NCBI GenBank assembly: GCA_020740775.1
Contig: JAHEWK010000032.1
Coordinates: forward strand, 62,001 to 126,000
Direction of reading: 5' to 3'
Origin: Ilyonectria destructans
Taxonomy: Eukaryota; Ascomycota; Sordariomycetes; Hypocreales; Nectriaceae
Length of the DNA stretch: 64,000 nt
The number at the start of each line of letters is the position of its first letter. Positions within the stretch are counted from its first letter, which is position 1. The notes under the pieces are model-generated. The model was not told the origin of the DNA, searched no databases, and saw only the letters and a list, made by a program, of their open reading frames with translations. The position numbers and the translations under genes are program-made. This document shows positions 1-11,498 of the stretch, piece after piece.

Positions 1-601
1 GGCCCTTCCACCCTGCCCACGACCAGCTTGGGAAGTCTTCACGATGCCTGGGCTGACCAGTAAAGGCCCACGTGAGCGCGGCGTTGAAGCCCCTCTTCGG
101 CAAGCCCCAGAAGAAGTCGCCCACGGACGGCTTCATTGTCTGCTCGATGCCTTGGAATGCCAAGAGTACATCCTTGTCGTGGGTGAAGTTTCTGGTGGCG
201 TAGATCTGCACGAGCTTCTGGTATTCGTCCAGCGTCTTTTGCGCGGGCTCTTGGCCCTTGCTTCTTGAGGTGGAGCGGTGCAAGCATTGCACGTCTCCCG
301 ACTCCCAGATCTGTGCCTTTTCTCTAGCTGTGTTTTTGAAGAGATCCGCCTCGAAGCGGTCCTCCCTCCAGAGCATGGACGGGCAGCAGAAGAAGCCGAA
401 GTACTCTGTCACAACTTGAATAAACCGCTATGGGCCGGGGGTTGCTTCAGCGTTAATACTCATCACATGGGCTGATGGCATGGGGTTATTATCTTCAGTC
501 ATTGGGATATCGCCGTCGGGATCGGGAGGCTCCTCACCATCCCAATTGACCACTTCATCTACATCAACGTGGCTTACCCCCATGTGTTCCGCCGCAGACA
601 T
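1..601 (-). pseudogene. HET-protein C-terminal fragment
   Basis: Reading the minus strand from about 427 to the window edge gives a continuous frame with the C-terminal hallmarks of HET (heterokaryon incompatibility) proteins: LVQIYATRNFTHDKDVLLAF, then GDFFWGLPKRGFNAALTW, then FPSWSWAGWKG at the very edge. HET proteins act in non-self recognition and cell death. The same frame continues upstream to an ATG at 599-601 through an acidic, non-HET stretch, but a TAG at 428-430 interrupts it. Either this is a nonsense mutation or a very short intron removes it (a GTGATG...CCATAG segment of 39 nt would keep frame). No HET catalytic N-terminus is visible upstream, so I read this as a truncated relic continuing beyond the window. 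HET identity is confident; gene status is not. Confidence 0.7.
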
Positions 602-860
602 AATTGGTATTGTATGATATGGTTTGAGAGAAGGAAAGGTGTTTGAGCAACTGGGGGCTCCATGGCTCTGTATACTTTTTGGTAGCGTAGGCCTACACTA
701 GCGGGATAAACGCTCACGGCTGCACTGGGATAGGGGACCCACTTGACTCGCTATTGAACGATTCAGTAGCAACGCAGTAACTATAGTACACTGCCTAGAA
801 AGTGTAAGGATTGACTTATCGGAGTACTATAGGGTAACTAGGAAGGGGCCCAAATGATTG
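602..860. other. Intergenic, nothing recognised
   Basis: AT-rich spacer. I see no coding frame with family resemblance, no RNA gene and no clear terminal repeats here. Confidence 0.5.
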
Positions 861-903
861 GGCGACACATTTTAATGTTTTCGAAATATTAAACTGAGCT
901 AAC
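861..903 (+). repeat. 43-bp direct repeat, copy 1
   Basis: The 43 bp beginning GGGCGACA and continuing through ATTTTAATGTTTTCG to CTGAGCTAA recur at 3968-4010 with one mismatch, in the same orientation. The two copies bracket 3.1 kb holding a broken zinc finger/ankyrin gene and a decayed fungal gene. The origin (element terminus or segmental duplication) is not determined. Confidence 0.85.
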
Positions 904-1077
904 TAAGTGGTAAAAATAATAGTGAGCGCTGTTACTGCTAGCAAGTCACAACGACATGTGACGCATGTCGCGATACAAGACATCACATTCCTAACAAGCC
1001 GGGCCTAGCAACCGATTGACTAGAGGAATGAGGTCGCTAGGGGGGCCGCTGGGAATGCACACATTGTATTTAAGGGA
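904..1077. other. Spacer
   Basis: Short AT-rich spacer downstream of the broken ankyrin gene; nothing recognised. Confidence 0.4.
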
Positions 1078-2096
1078 AGGAACCCTTCTCGAGTAGCAGC
1101 TTGACGACGGCCTCGTGCCCATTCTCGGCGGCCCCTCATAGCGGCGTCTGACCATTTCCGTCCTTGGACTCGATCTCAGCGCCCTTCTCGAGCAGCAGCT
1201 CGACGACGGCCGCGTGCCCTCTATCAACGGCCCACAATAGCGGTGTTTGACCATCTTCGCTCTTTGCATCGACGTCGGCTCCCTTCTCGAGCAGCAGCTT
1301 GACGACGGCCTCATGCCCACACCCCGCGGCCCCCCGTAGCGGCGTCTGACTATACCTGTCCTTGGCCTCGACGTCGGCGCCCTTCTCGAGCAGCAGCTTG
1401 ACGACGGCCTCATGCCCACTCTCGGCGGCCCACGATAGCGGCGTCAGGCCCCACTCGGGATCCCTCGAATCTACCTTGGCTCCGTTTTGAAGGAGGAGAC
1501 GAACATCCTCTGCGTAGTTGAACTTGGCAGCTATCAATAAAGGTGTGCGACCACTGGAGTCTTCGGAATTCGGGTCAATGCCTTGTTCGAGTAGCTCTGG
1601 CACTGTGTACTCATGCCCCGTCTTATCGATCCATACTTCCCTCTCCTCCTCATTGTCCTCCGGCTCAAGATACAATGTGCGGTCCACGTCGGAGCCAGCT
1701 TCAATTGCGGGACTGCTTGTTCTCGATTGTGGCGACCGTGTTTGATCTTCCTCGGTCGTGCTCCAAAGCGAGAATTTGGAGATGTGCCCCGCCTCCTCGC
1801 TGGTCAGGAGCTTCGCAAACTCGGCCGGAGTCTGTCCGTGATCTCCGCTTCAGAAAATCCGAGGCTGCTTGCTTGTGACTCAGTACCTTTGCTTTTGCCC
1901 TTGGACTCGAGCTTCGCCACTTGGACCGAGGCGTTCGAATCTCCAGCCTCAACCTCATCCGTGTTGGGCAAGACGAAAAGAGCGATGTCCTCCATGTGAG
2001 CGGCAAGGTGTTCTTGCAAGGCGGACAGCGAGAGTTCCTCTCCGCAGATGAGGCAGGAATCTTGAGAATTTTTGGAGGATGGCATTTGCATTCGAG
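1078..2096 (-). pseudogene. C2H2 zinc finger/ankyrin-repeat protein, broken
   Basis: Two frames make up the relic. The upstream part (about 2096-1850) encodes a C2H2-like finger, CLICGEELSLSALQEHLAAH, followed by MEDIALFVLP, a combination common before ankyrin arrays in fungal STAND-like proteins. Near 1850 the frame shifts; in the second frame a linker is followed by about four ankyrin units of 33-34 aa (GQTPL...GHEAVVKLLLEKGADVEAKD). A TGA at about 1133-1135 then cuts the last unit, whose coding continues in the same frame to about 1078. The ankyrin units are close to those of the array at 32.6-33.9 kb, suggesting shared ancestry or conversion. With a frameshift and a nonsense codon it is almost certainly non-functional. 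No ATG-anchored N-terminus was found. Confidence 0.75.
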
Positions 2097-2129
2097 TCCC
2101 TTGCGCGCGGCTCGGTCGAGTTGACTGCC

Positions 2130-2495
2130 TACTGTTGCCTAATAACCCCTGTCGTAATGCGGCGCAGTGCTTCAATCACGCACTCCCGCAGCCAACCATC
2201 CCTCCTAATGATTTATGCGGCAGAGGAGTATGTGTGGCCACCTATCATCCTGCTAAAGGTGAATCCTTACGGAACAGGATCGCAAGCGGCGCGCCCGCGA
2301 GGTGGTGTCCCAAACATCTCGCGTCCAACCTGCCACAGAGAGCACTGTCTAGTTTCGCCAATACCTGTTTCTTACAGCCCTGTTCTGGAGATGGCTGACG
2401 ATTCTCGAAACGGAGGCGGAATAGGAAGACGGCAGTGTCGAGTATTGCCCTTTGTGCTCTCCGTCACACTGGCCGCGTTTGAGCTTATGTTCCGC
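2130..2495. other. No gene recognised
   Basis: Several short open frames lie here, but none has family-like sequence. The stretch separates two decayed genes pointing in opposite directions and may hold their lost 5' ends. Confidence 0.4.
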
Positions 2496-3245
2496 TAACA
2501 GACGCCTCGCTTCTCCATCCGACTTCTCGAGCGCAAGGACAACCACGGCGCCAACGCGTCTCGACACGACAACAACCAACTCCTGTCGCTCTTGCCCGCG
2601 TCGTACCGCACCGAGTCCGACAATCTGGCCGCCCCGGCTCACCATGTCACGGCCTGCCTCGAAAAGGAGCTCGACTTGCGCCGGCTGACCAGTATTCACG
2701 GCGGGCTGTAGATTGCGGGTCGGTCCATGACGCCGCGTCCGCTGCACCGCCAGTTGCTGGTCGACCGAGACGTCATCGTCACGGAGCAGATGGACATGCA
2801 TCTCGTCTGGACGATGGGCCGAATATTCCTCAAACCTACCTCCCGCTTCCTGCTCGAGCCGAGCTTCTGGGAAGAGTACCTCCCCTGCGGACAAGGTGCG
2901 ACCGCTCGAACGTAACTTCCATGGCACTACCCACATATGCGAACAGAGTGGTCCTCGGCAGTGTGCGCTCGACTTCCTCTTCTCCTACGTCGCACCGATT
3001 TCCTAGGAATGCGACTTCTGAACTGCGAAGGAGAAGCACCTGCTTCCGACAGAAGTCGGATGGCCCACGTTCGTCGAGAAACTAGATACAGAGCAGATCT
3101 ACCCAAACATCGACTCGCGGTTCCGTGCCAAACTGTACCCTGGATGGATTCCCCCGCTTGGCAGTCTAGTCTCAGTCGATTCCAATCTCCACTGGTCAAC
3201 TGACTCACGGAATCTTCCATTCTGCGTGCCACGAAAAGACCCCGC
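2496..3245 (+). pseudogene. Decayed conserved fungal protein of unknown function
   Basis: A plus-strand frame from about 2500 reads LLERKDNHGAN..., LLPASYRTESDNLAAPA, ELDLRRLTSIHG, a TAG at about 2709, then MTPRPLHRQLLVDRDVIVTE, MDMHLVWTMGRIFLKP and SRFLLEPSFWEEYL. I recognise this as a widespread fungal family whose function I do not know (short-sequence pattern recall, not a search). The TAG replaces the tryptophan expected in that family's HGWLW-like motif, a TGG to TAG change. After about 2880 the resemblance continues in shifted frames (ALDFLFSYV, EQIYPNIDSRF) to about 3240. Nonsense plus frameshifts make this a pseudogene. Confidence 0.6.
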
Positions 3246-3967
3246 ATCCAGCTTCAGATATTAACGCCGTAGCCGTAAAGTCCAGTCATCACTCATGCTG
3301 GTGGTTATCCGCATAATCGCACACGCCACTTGACCACACTGCTTTGTGGTTTTCATGCTTATCCCGACGCGCTTCGTCTTCACGAGTTTGGTCTGGAGCT
3401 GTGGGTAGAAACAGGTATTCCTTATTCCAGCTGGCCTCGGCCCAGATTATCCAATCCTGCGAATCGTTTAGCATGCTTCATCTAATCTCTCTCAAAAATC
3501 GAGCATAGTCTTAACGCGACATGCCTACTACGTATTAAAGGGATATATATTTTATTACCACGCGTCACGCCTCATTAAAACAAAAATGTTACAGGGTAGG
3601 TGTTGGTGAGAGGCTTGACGATCTTTGTGGCTGAGTTGTGGCTCCAATCAAGATGGACATCCTCATGGAGGCAGCAAGCGGTTCCTTGCTCCTCCTCTGT
3701 AGCCAATAATGAGCAAGGGATCGTTTATTAGATGCATGCTACGTGGGCATAATTATTAGTCAAGTATTCCTCCCTTGCATGCAATTAGAATTCCAGCCCC
3801 GCCTACATGATATAAAAGCAGCATCATTCCCCCCAAAATTTTGTACTTTAATGGAACCACTGTGAGGTGCAAAGGAGTGAGTCGGTTTCTGGAATGTTCC
3901 AGTCGAAATCAGGGAAAGCATACGTGTCAACTAGCCGCGTGCAAGTCTCCAGAGCGACGTCCGTGCA
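3246..3967. other. Intergenic, nothing coding recognised
   Basis: AT-rich spacer with a TATA-like stretch (GATATAAAAGC, about 3809-3820). No coding frame, RNA gene or paired terminal repeats could be supported. Confidence 0.4.
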
Positions 3968-4010
3968 GGGCGACGCATTTTAATGTTTTCGAAATATTAA
4001 ACTGAGCTAA
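3968..4010 (+). repeat. 43-bp direct repeat, copy 2
   Basis: Second copy of the repeat at 861-903, same orientation, one mismatch (GCGACG against GCGACA). Flanking sequences differ. Confidence 0.85.
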
Positions 4011-4177
4011 GGGGTATATACCTAATATAAGTATCATTGATTTGTGTTGAATTGAAGCTTTTATGACATGATGTAATTGGTAGGGTTGGGAGTCGACCTT
4101 GTGAAACATTATGGTTACCGCAAAATTGTATGGTAGCGAAGCATCATCACCCAATTGCCAAGTTTTGGTCCCGGGCC

Positions 4178-4265
4178 TGGAGTACTGGAGGCAGAGAACG
4201 GCGACTTTGGCAGACAGGTCGATGATTGCGATGACGCTTGCAGCGAGCCCCACAGCATCGGCCAT
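4178..4265 (-). pseudogene. N-terminal remnant of a fungal STAND/NLR-type protein
   Basis: An ATG at 4265-4263 opens a frame reading MADAVGLAASVIAIIDLSAK and then VAVLCLQYSR. This is the typical start of fungal NLR-type proteins (the 'MADPLSIAASVIAIL...' pattern of the HeLo-like/Fungal_N region). After about 30 residues the resemblance ends and the frame runs into unrelated sequence next to the 43-bp repeat. It is best read as a 5' relic of a receptor gene whose body has been lost or rearranged. Confidence 0.5.
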
Positions 4266-4379
4266 GGTACGCGATAACGCACTGATGGTCAGGGAGGGAG
4301 TTTCGCTGAAGTCAAGTTCGCGCTTTAACAGCCCGAGTGATGAAGGAGGGGATCTGGTAACGGTACTAAGGTGAGTGCC

Positions 4380-5436
4380 CAACGAGGCTGTACCGTGGCT
4401 GAGTTGCGGCTTGGACTTCCGCCGAAGAGGCAGAAGCGCTTTTGTGCATTTCGCAATGATTGGCCCGACAGAGTACATCGCTATTTTGGGAGAGAGGCAA
4501 CGGCTGATAGTGAAAATGAGCACAAGAATATGTTCTATGGAGGCGCTTGCTCCCGTCGATGTCTGCGGTCAGCAGTCTCCTGGCGCTGCTGTGGAGCATA
4601 GCGCGTCGCAGACGCGTTGGGTCGCTTACTACTTCGTGGGCGGCTAGAGTGTGTGGCACGCGTAGGACGATCGTCAGAGCCTATCCCGGATTAGTGGGCA
4701 CGGGACGGGTCGCTCGGCCCTGGACTCTTCCTGGCTACCAATCAGCCACGAAGTGTTCGGCATTCCAAGAGTGTGCCGACAAGGTAACCAACTGAAGTCT
4801 AAGCATAGCTATAATAGCGGTAGTCTGCAGATCTCAACATAGGAGGGGCCATGATAAATTGTATCCACCACCATAACCACTAGCAGCCGGGAGTCCAAGC
4901 CATCCTAGAACAGAGAGCACAAGGTGTCTTCAAACGCATGCGCCAGATGAAACACCAGGCATCCGTTTGGACGAAGCATCATATATGAACAACTAACCTC
5001 TGGTCTGTTCTTGCATACTTGAACTCCACTATTGTCCTCTTGGTCGATGTACCTGCCCCCCGCAGACCAAAGCTTGAACCTTTACTGGAGCCCAAGGATA
5101 TCCGTCCTGTAAGACGCGACGCGGGTCACCAGAGTCTGCCACGACCTCAGCCACGTGGCTGAAACTCCGCTCAGAACTCGGCAGACGTTGGCTGGGTCTC
5201 TAAGGTTCCCCTCCCACTCACTCTCTCAAGCCGACAGACAGAGTCAGGCCCCGTGCGGCTGACACCGCGTTGCCTCAGCGGCAAGTTCTTAGCACATGAC
5301 CATCGCCTGGGTCCTCCATACCCGATGCTGGTGACGATCTCCAGCTCAGCTTTCGGACAACCACGAGCACGACGGAGAACATTCTGCCTTTGTGCCTCGC
5401 CAAATCTACTAACGCTGGACCGTTCACCGCAGCACC
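4380..5436. other. Intergenic region upstream of the patatin-NLR gene
   Basis: About 1 kb without a convincing frame. It presumably contains the promoter and 5' leader of the gene at 5437; the last 250 bp are pyrimidine- and C-rich, as in many fungal promoters, but no specific element could be identified. Confidence 0.4.
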
Positions 5437-8400
5437 ATGCCCGACAATGACATTCGCTTACTTGCCCTCGACGGCGGCGGAGTCCGCGGCCTGTCTTCGC
5501 TGATGATTCTACAAAATCTCATGTCTACCATCGACCCCGACTCCCCGCCCAAGCCATGCGATTACTTCGACATGATCTGCGGCACCAGCACCGGCGGCCT
5601 GATCGCCATCATGCTGGGGCGCCTGAGGATGACGGTTGACGAATGCATCACTGCATACACGTTCTTGTCCGACAAGGTGTTCGAGAAGAAGAGCCACAGG
5701 GTCAAGATCAACGGCCAGTTGCAGGGCAGATTTGATACTGTGGCGCTAGAGCAGGCAGTCAAGCAGATCCTGGTGGACAATGGCCACGGCGAAGACGCGC
5801 TTCTTAAAGATCCCTCCAAAACAGCTTGCAAAGTGTAAGTTTCTGGCTCCCTCCTTTCCTTACGGCACGGCTAACCGACAAGCTTCGTGTGCGCGACGAG
5901 CAAAGAAACCGGAGACACGGTGTGCCTAACGAGCTACCGTCCCCGCGGACTGGCTCACCTATATGACTCCACCAAGATATGGCAAGCCTGCCGGGCTACG
6001 TCTGCCGCGACTACCTTCTTCGATCCAATCGCCATCGGGCCCTTTCAAGAGCAGTTCGTCGACGGTGCCCTAGGAGCGAACAATCCCGTATACGCGCTTT
6101 GGAACCAGGCTCAGGATGTCTGGGCCGACCAGCTGCGGGGCAGTCTTCGGTGCCTGGTGTCGATCGGGACAGGTGTACCCGCCTTGAGGCCCGTGCGTGA
6201 CGATGTCTTAGGCATCGGGGCCACCTTGAAGAAGCTCGCGACAGAAACAGAGACAACGGCGGAGCAGTTTCGTCGCGACAAATCCAGCCTCGACGACGAA
6301 GGCCGCTACTACCGCTTCAACGTCGCCCGCGGTCTCGAGGATGTCGGCCTGGAAGAGTCGAGGAAGCAGCGCGAGATTGCGGCGGCAACCGGCGGGTATG
6401 TCGCGTCACAGGACGTGTTTAGACAAATGAAGGCATGCGCAAACGGTCTTGCGAGGAAGCAATGTTAGTTAATCCTAATCGCCGCAAGTTCCTATATTAC
6501 GTTCCCACCTTCCATCGTAGTGTCGCTAATCCATCGTCGCAAGACTTCGGCTCCTACAAGACACCCTTTAGCCTGGACGGTGTACCCGCGTCGAGCAACT
6601 TCGTCGACAGGCCGTCCGACACTGCCGATCTGGAGAAATACCTCCTCCCTCGCCGATCGCATTCCCGACAGACGAGGAAGGTCTTCGTGCTGCACGGACT
6701 CGGCGGCGTCGGGAAGACACAGCTAGCCATCGATTTCGCTCGGCGTCACCAGGCTACGTTCAGCTCGGTCTTCTGGCTCAACGGCAGGTCGGAGGACCGC
6801 CTCAGAGGGAGCATTGCCGGCTGCGTCAACCGGATTCCCGAAGGACAAATTCCTAGCACGAGCCGGAACCAGGCCGAGGCTCGCAGCAAGGACGATCTCG
6901 ATGCCGCCGTGGCGAGCGTGATGGAGTGGCTTGCGCGGCCCGACAACGGCGACTGGCTGTTGATCTTCGACAATGTCGACCAAGACTACGAGCAAGGCGG
7001 CGTGACGGGTGCGTACGATCTGAGACGCTACCTGCCCGGCGATCACGGTGCAATACTGGTCACGACGCGGCTTTCGCGCCTTGCGCAGCTGGGCGAGTCC
7101 AGGCGGTTGGCCAAGGCCGATCTAGGCCTCGGCAGGGCTATTTTCGAGAGATGGTATGGCAGCGAGCTCGGTGAGTCTGGGTGGCCTCGCACGCCAACTG
7201 CAACGTGATGGAATCTTACCTTGTACCAGGCTCGGACTGTGATCAGCTCCTCGAGCTGCTAGACGGCCTGCCCCTGGCGCTGGCGCAAGCCGCCGCGTAC
7301 CTCCGGGAAAAGGGTGTCGACGTCGCGACGTACGTGCAGATCTACAAACAGCAGTGGGACGAGCTGATGGGATCCCGCGATGCGTCGAGCCGCCCACTTC
7401 TGGACTACGAGCAGGGAAGCATCGCAACGACGTGGACGGTTTCGTTTAAGGAGATTGAGAGCAAGAGCACCGATGCCGCCAATCTGTTGCGACTATGGGC
7501 CTTTCTCGACAACAAGCAGCTGTGGCACGGTCTGTTTGGAGCGGCGGCGGCGGCGGGACCGGCAGACCGGTGGCCCCACTGGCTCGGGGAGATGGCTCGC
7601 AACGTAGTGCAATTCTTAGATACGATCGGTCTGCTGCTCCGGTACTCGATGATCGAAACCCAGGAAGGATCGACAGGCAGCTACTCCATGCACCCGGTGG
7701 TGCACCGATGGGCGTCTTTTTTGGACGGCGACGAGCAGAAGCACGAGTCGGCAAGGCTGGCGATCATGGTGGTCGGGTCCTCGGTGCCGAGGCGGGAATC
7801 GAGGGAGTATTGGGTCCTCCAGCAGAAGCTTCTCCCGCACGCGGAGAGGTGCGCGGGATGGATGCGAGAGGTACTCTCGGGCGCGGATGTTTGGTATATT
7901 AGAGATGACTTGGTGATGGACTCTTTACATATGCTAGGTATCCTCTACTCGGACCAAGGCAAGTTCAAGGAGGCGGAGGAGATGTATGAGCGGGCGCTGG
8001 AAGGCAGGGAGAAGGCGCTTGGACCCGATCATACATCGACTCTCGACACGGTCAATAACTTGGGTCTCCTCTACAAGGACCAAGGCAAGTTCAAGGAGGC
8101 GGAGGAGATGTATGAGCGGGCGCTAGAAGGTTACGAGAAGGCGCTTGGACCCGATCATACATCGACTCTCAACACGGTCAACAACTTGGGTCTCCTCTAC
8201 AAGAACCAAGGCAAGTTCAAGGAGGCGGAGGAGATGTATGAGCGGGCGTTAGAAGGCAGGGAGAAGGCGCTTGGACCCGATCACGCATCGACTCTCGACA
8301 CGGTTCACTGCTTGGGAAACCTCTACAGGGACCAAGGCAAGTTCAAGGAGGCAGAGGAGATGTATGAGCGGGCACTACATGGTTTCCAAACAGCCCTGGG

Positions 8401-8639
8401 ACCCAATCATCCCAAATCATCTATGGTCATGCGCAACATGGAATCTTTACAAGGTATCCAATCGTCACTTTCCATTAATTGCTAAGGGCGGCCTAACTGG
8501 ATCAGCAGGTATTTCCATAAGCACGAACAAAGAGGCTAAGTCAACGGGCGGACCGAAAGCGTTAGGACGATTAGTAGCTAGGATCCGCGGAATCGTCAAA
8601 CCTCGTCGTGTAGAGAGACCGAACGAGTCGACTCAATAG
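5437..8639 (+). CDS. Patatin-like phospholipase/NB-ARC/TPR receptor (NLR-type)
   Basis: Five exons fit with consistent phases: 5437-5834, 5883-6467, 6521-7170, 7230-8453, 8506-8639, giving 996 aa. Introns are 48-59 nt; the second 5' junction (GTTAAT) is the least certain. The patatin domain has the oxyanion motif DGGGVRG (residues 12-18), the nucleophile elbow GTSTG (Ser51) and the catalytic Asp in VDGALG (about 193), so the Ser-Asp dyad is complete. NB-ARC follows: P-loop GLGGVGKT (about 390), Walker B-like WLLIFDNVD, GAILVTTR, DGLPLALAQAA, and MHPVVHRW, which resembles an MHD region. The C-terminus has four 42-residue TPR units and a basic tail. Family knowledge: such proteins are fungal NLRs in which TPRs sense a ligand and the patatin lipase is the effector of a cell-death response. 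No disabling change is visible. Confidence 0.9.
7921..8430 (+). repeat. 126-bp near-identical TPR-coding repeats
   Basis: Four tandem 126-bp units each encode a 42-residue TPR centred on DQGKFKEAEEMYERAL and ALGPDH. The start GGACCAAGGCAAGTTC recurs at 7951, 8077 and, with small changes, about 8202 and 8328. Their near identity at DNA level points to recent amplification or conversion, as seen in fungal NLRs with high internal repeat conservation. Confidence 0.9.
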
Positions 8640-9376
8640 GGATGCCGAGGCATCCGCTCTCTTCAAAGCAGAGCTGCACATCCTGGTAGATTAGAGTGAT
8701 GTTGAACAAGCACTGAGAAATGAGACCGGGGCTACCAGACTCTTCTAGAGATTGTCATTGAATAGCTCCATACAAAAGCCCATAGAGATCTTGATTATGT
8801 CTTATCAATTCCCCTGCTTGTACGCAAACGGATATTTTTCTTCTCCGCGTGGTTTTACTGTAGTGAGGCAGACGTTCCCAGCCCTACTTCGACGCTCTCC
8901 CTGCCTGCCCTGTCCGTATCACCCTGCATATCCGTTTCTGTCTCCGTCCCAAGGATCTCTTTCAAGTCTTCTATAATATGTGGAAAGCTATGTCCGAACT
9001 CCGACAGAGCCTTAAGACGGTCTGCGTTGGTAGAACGCGTTGCTCCCACTGTTAGTGGCCCGGTGGTCTTGATGAGTTATCAAGGGCGATTGGGATAGCG
9101 AGATCTTTCACAGCCTAGCCTTAAGCCTAATTAGAAACTTTCTCAAGAACTTTTTCAAAGGAACTTTCTCAATAGGTGAAGATTTCCATTTAAAGATACA
9201 TAAAGCTTAGAAACGTCCCCCGAGTAATATGATAGAGTAATAACGTAATGGTGGAATCTAACCTGCCATACCTATATGAGGTACAGACATGTAGGGCAGA
9301 GTTGGTCTTGGTTATGTAACTTCTTGTCAAAACATCTAGTTGTTCTTCAAGATGTGTTTTCCTGGCTCGCCTCTAC
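8640..9376. other. Intergenic; possible unplaced exon at 8855-9049 (minus)
   Basis: No gene is assigned. The minus frame 9049-8855 (RLKALSEFGHSFPHIIEDLK...) has protein-like composition and is preceded by an acceptor-like CACTAACAG, so it might be a 3' exon of the gene at 9377-10026. The phases I tried do not match, so it is left unassigned. The 9100-9240 part is A/T-rich with AACTTTCTC/AACTTTTTC runs. Confidence 0.3.
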
Positions 9377-10026
9377 TCACTTCCTGTTCTGCTCCTCCAA
9401 AAGTCCCAGTTGTTCCCGGAAGAGCTGGAGCGCCTTTTGTATCCCTGGTGTAACCGGCCGCCCCGACACAGTTCTCGAGGTGTTGCCATCCCTTTTCGAC
9501 CCCTTTGACTGTTTCTTTTGGATCTTTCCTGACTTTTGAGGCTCCTTGGCAGATTGAGTTGACTTCCTCGCATTGCGCCTTCCCCGAGGCTTCTGGGTTG
9601 GGCTGGTGCCATGACCAGGCCCTCGAGGGGACTCGAATTGGAGAGCTGAAGGAAAAACTTCATAACGTGTGGGACTGTTCATTTCAGTTGGAGTCTCAGG
9701 GTCTTCACCGTTTGGAAAGAACTCAGACCTCCATCCTTTCTCGCTAGAACAGTCACCCCTAGGAGACTGATGGTGACAGGTACCAGTATTGCCCTGAACA
9801 CGAACGACATGGCCTGCACTTTCGGTCAGAAGCTTTCTCGTAAAAGGCCAGTAGAGAACCAACCTGCACTATCCCCATCGCCAGGAACGACTGGATTTGG
9901 ATCTGTGGGAGTGTTCGTCGGAAGACTAGTATTGTGCTTTTCGAGAGGCATGTGTTTCAAGTTTATTTGCTCCCTCCCAGGGCGCTTGTGCAGAGAGGGG
10001 CTATCGCCCAGAATAGGAGAAGACAT
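9377..10026 (-). CDS. Hypothetical protein, two exons, Lys/Ser-rich
   Basis: Exon 1 runs 10026-9864 from an ATG. A 50-nt intron (9863-9814) starts GTTGGT and ends CTGACCGAAAGTGCAG, with a good branch point, and exon 2 runs 9813-9377. The phases match, giving 199 aa. The protein is polar: a Pro/Ser-rich start, a basic Lys/Arg stretch (about residues 120-160) and a short coiled-coil-like end, IQKALQLFREQLGLLEEQN. I do not recognise a family. The stop overlaps a possible donor (GAAGTGAGT), so a further exon downstream is conceivable. Supported mainly by the phase-consistent intron. Confidence 0.45.
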
Positions 10027-11498
10027 TGTTTATAGGTATAAAACTTAGAAGACGAAGTCTGGGAGACAGTAGGATGGGAGAATCAGAAGCAACGGGGAGG
10101 AGGCGTGAATTTATATTCTCCTAAGTCGAGTTAAGCCCGTGAACAGGACCCCTGAGTCAAGCAGGGCGGCCTGCATGAAGATGGCGTGTCACATATGTGA
10201 TGTGAACCTGGAAGGAAGCAGCCTCAGCCCGGCTACATAGCCATGCCTGGCCAGGCAGCAAAGAGATAGAGGATATTTGCCCCATACGGAACGAATCCGG
10301 ACATGACGATGCTACTTGATACAACGAAGTAGCGCCCGCAAGATGGTCAAGTTTCCTCCCACAGCCATTTTATTTTGCCCGAGTCCGTTGATGACGAAAT
10401 CCTCACCACTCAAGGTGCTGCTGTATGCAAGCCGATCTGACATCCCTGGGCGTAAGACAGCATCCAGGCATATCACCGACCCCTGAACCGGCTGAACCAG
10501 TTGAAAGATTCTTCGTACCCATGATTCCTGCCACACCTCGCTTAGCATGACCATGTCGGCGTTGCCCTGACCCGTCGGTCTCTCCGTACTGTTAGCCCGC
10601 CAGACCGGCACAACAAGGGTTAGTCTTGTGATCATTGATCTATGCCTCAGCTCTGGCGGCCTCCTTTAACAATTCTTCCGGTCAAGGGTGGGAGCTGCTG
10701 ATGGTAAGGTATACTCTCTTCTCCACACCTCCCCAACATGCAGTTTACACCAACACCCCTAGGGACAGATAACACAAGTACTATACAAGGTAAAAGGGGC
10801 TTTGACCCCAGTCTTTCAGGGATTATAGAAGAATGAAGGCAAGATTTTCGTGGGAGCCGTCCCTGTTCCCTTGGCATGCTCTTAGAGTAAAGCCCGAAGC
10901 AGTTGCTGTTGAATGCCTCAGCCAACACACACCGTGGCACCACCTCGGAGAAGTGTCCCATGACGATCTAAGCGGCTATGTGTGGCTGACAAGTCATCAT
11001 GCAAGACCTTGCTGAAGGCTTTTGGATCCGCTGAGGGTTGAGTCCCACCTGACAACCCGAATGTTCCCCGATACTATACAAGAGTTCTCGTGGCTTGAAT
11101 CTGCTTCGTCAGCGCAAAAACTCTCTTTGTAATCCCTGAAAGGGGGGAACACTTTCAGGGGCAATGCGAAGGCACAGTCACGAGAGAGATGAAGAGAGCA
11201 CTGGGGGAAGAAGAGGTGAATGTCGGAAGCAGCAACCTGTTCCAGTGCCCCTGGGTTTGATGACTATTGCAACACGCCTCCGGAAGGCCAAGGCATCTTC
11301 TTGCAATCTCGCACCTCTGTGACTCCAACTTCTTAACAAGCCGGAAGAGGCTCAATGCTATCTCGCCGGGTGTGTTAAGGCTACACTTTTGTATCTTACA
11401 TGGGTCTAAGTCAATTAAAATCCACCCGCTCAGTATATTTTAATTCCACTAATCACACACTATGAAAGCATTTCCCTGAGTTACAAAGAGCTACTTTG
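10027..11498. other. Intergenic, nothing recognised
   Basis: About 1.5 kb with several open frames of roughly 100 aa but no family-like sequence. A short palindrome (CCCTGAAAG ... CTTTCAGGG, about 11137-11158) and a related CTTTCAGGGATTA at about 10817 are present. I could not assign a function. Confidence 0.4.

Noticed and set aside
3590..3850. Possible solo LTR
   Set aside because: TATA-like and polyadenylation-like words occur, but there are no TG...CA ends with a target duplication and no second copy in the window.
11135..11160. CCCTGAAAG/CTTTCAGGG palindrome as a terminator or element end
   Set aside because: Only 9 bp, isolated, and no gene or duplication is associated with it.
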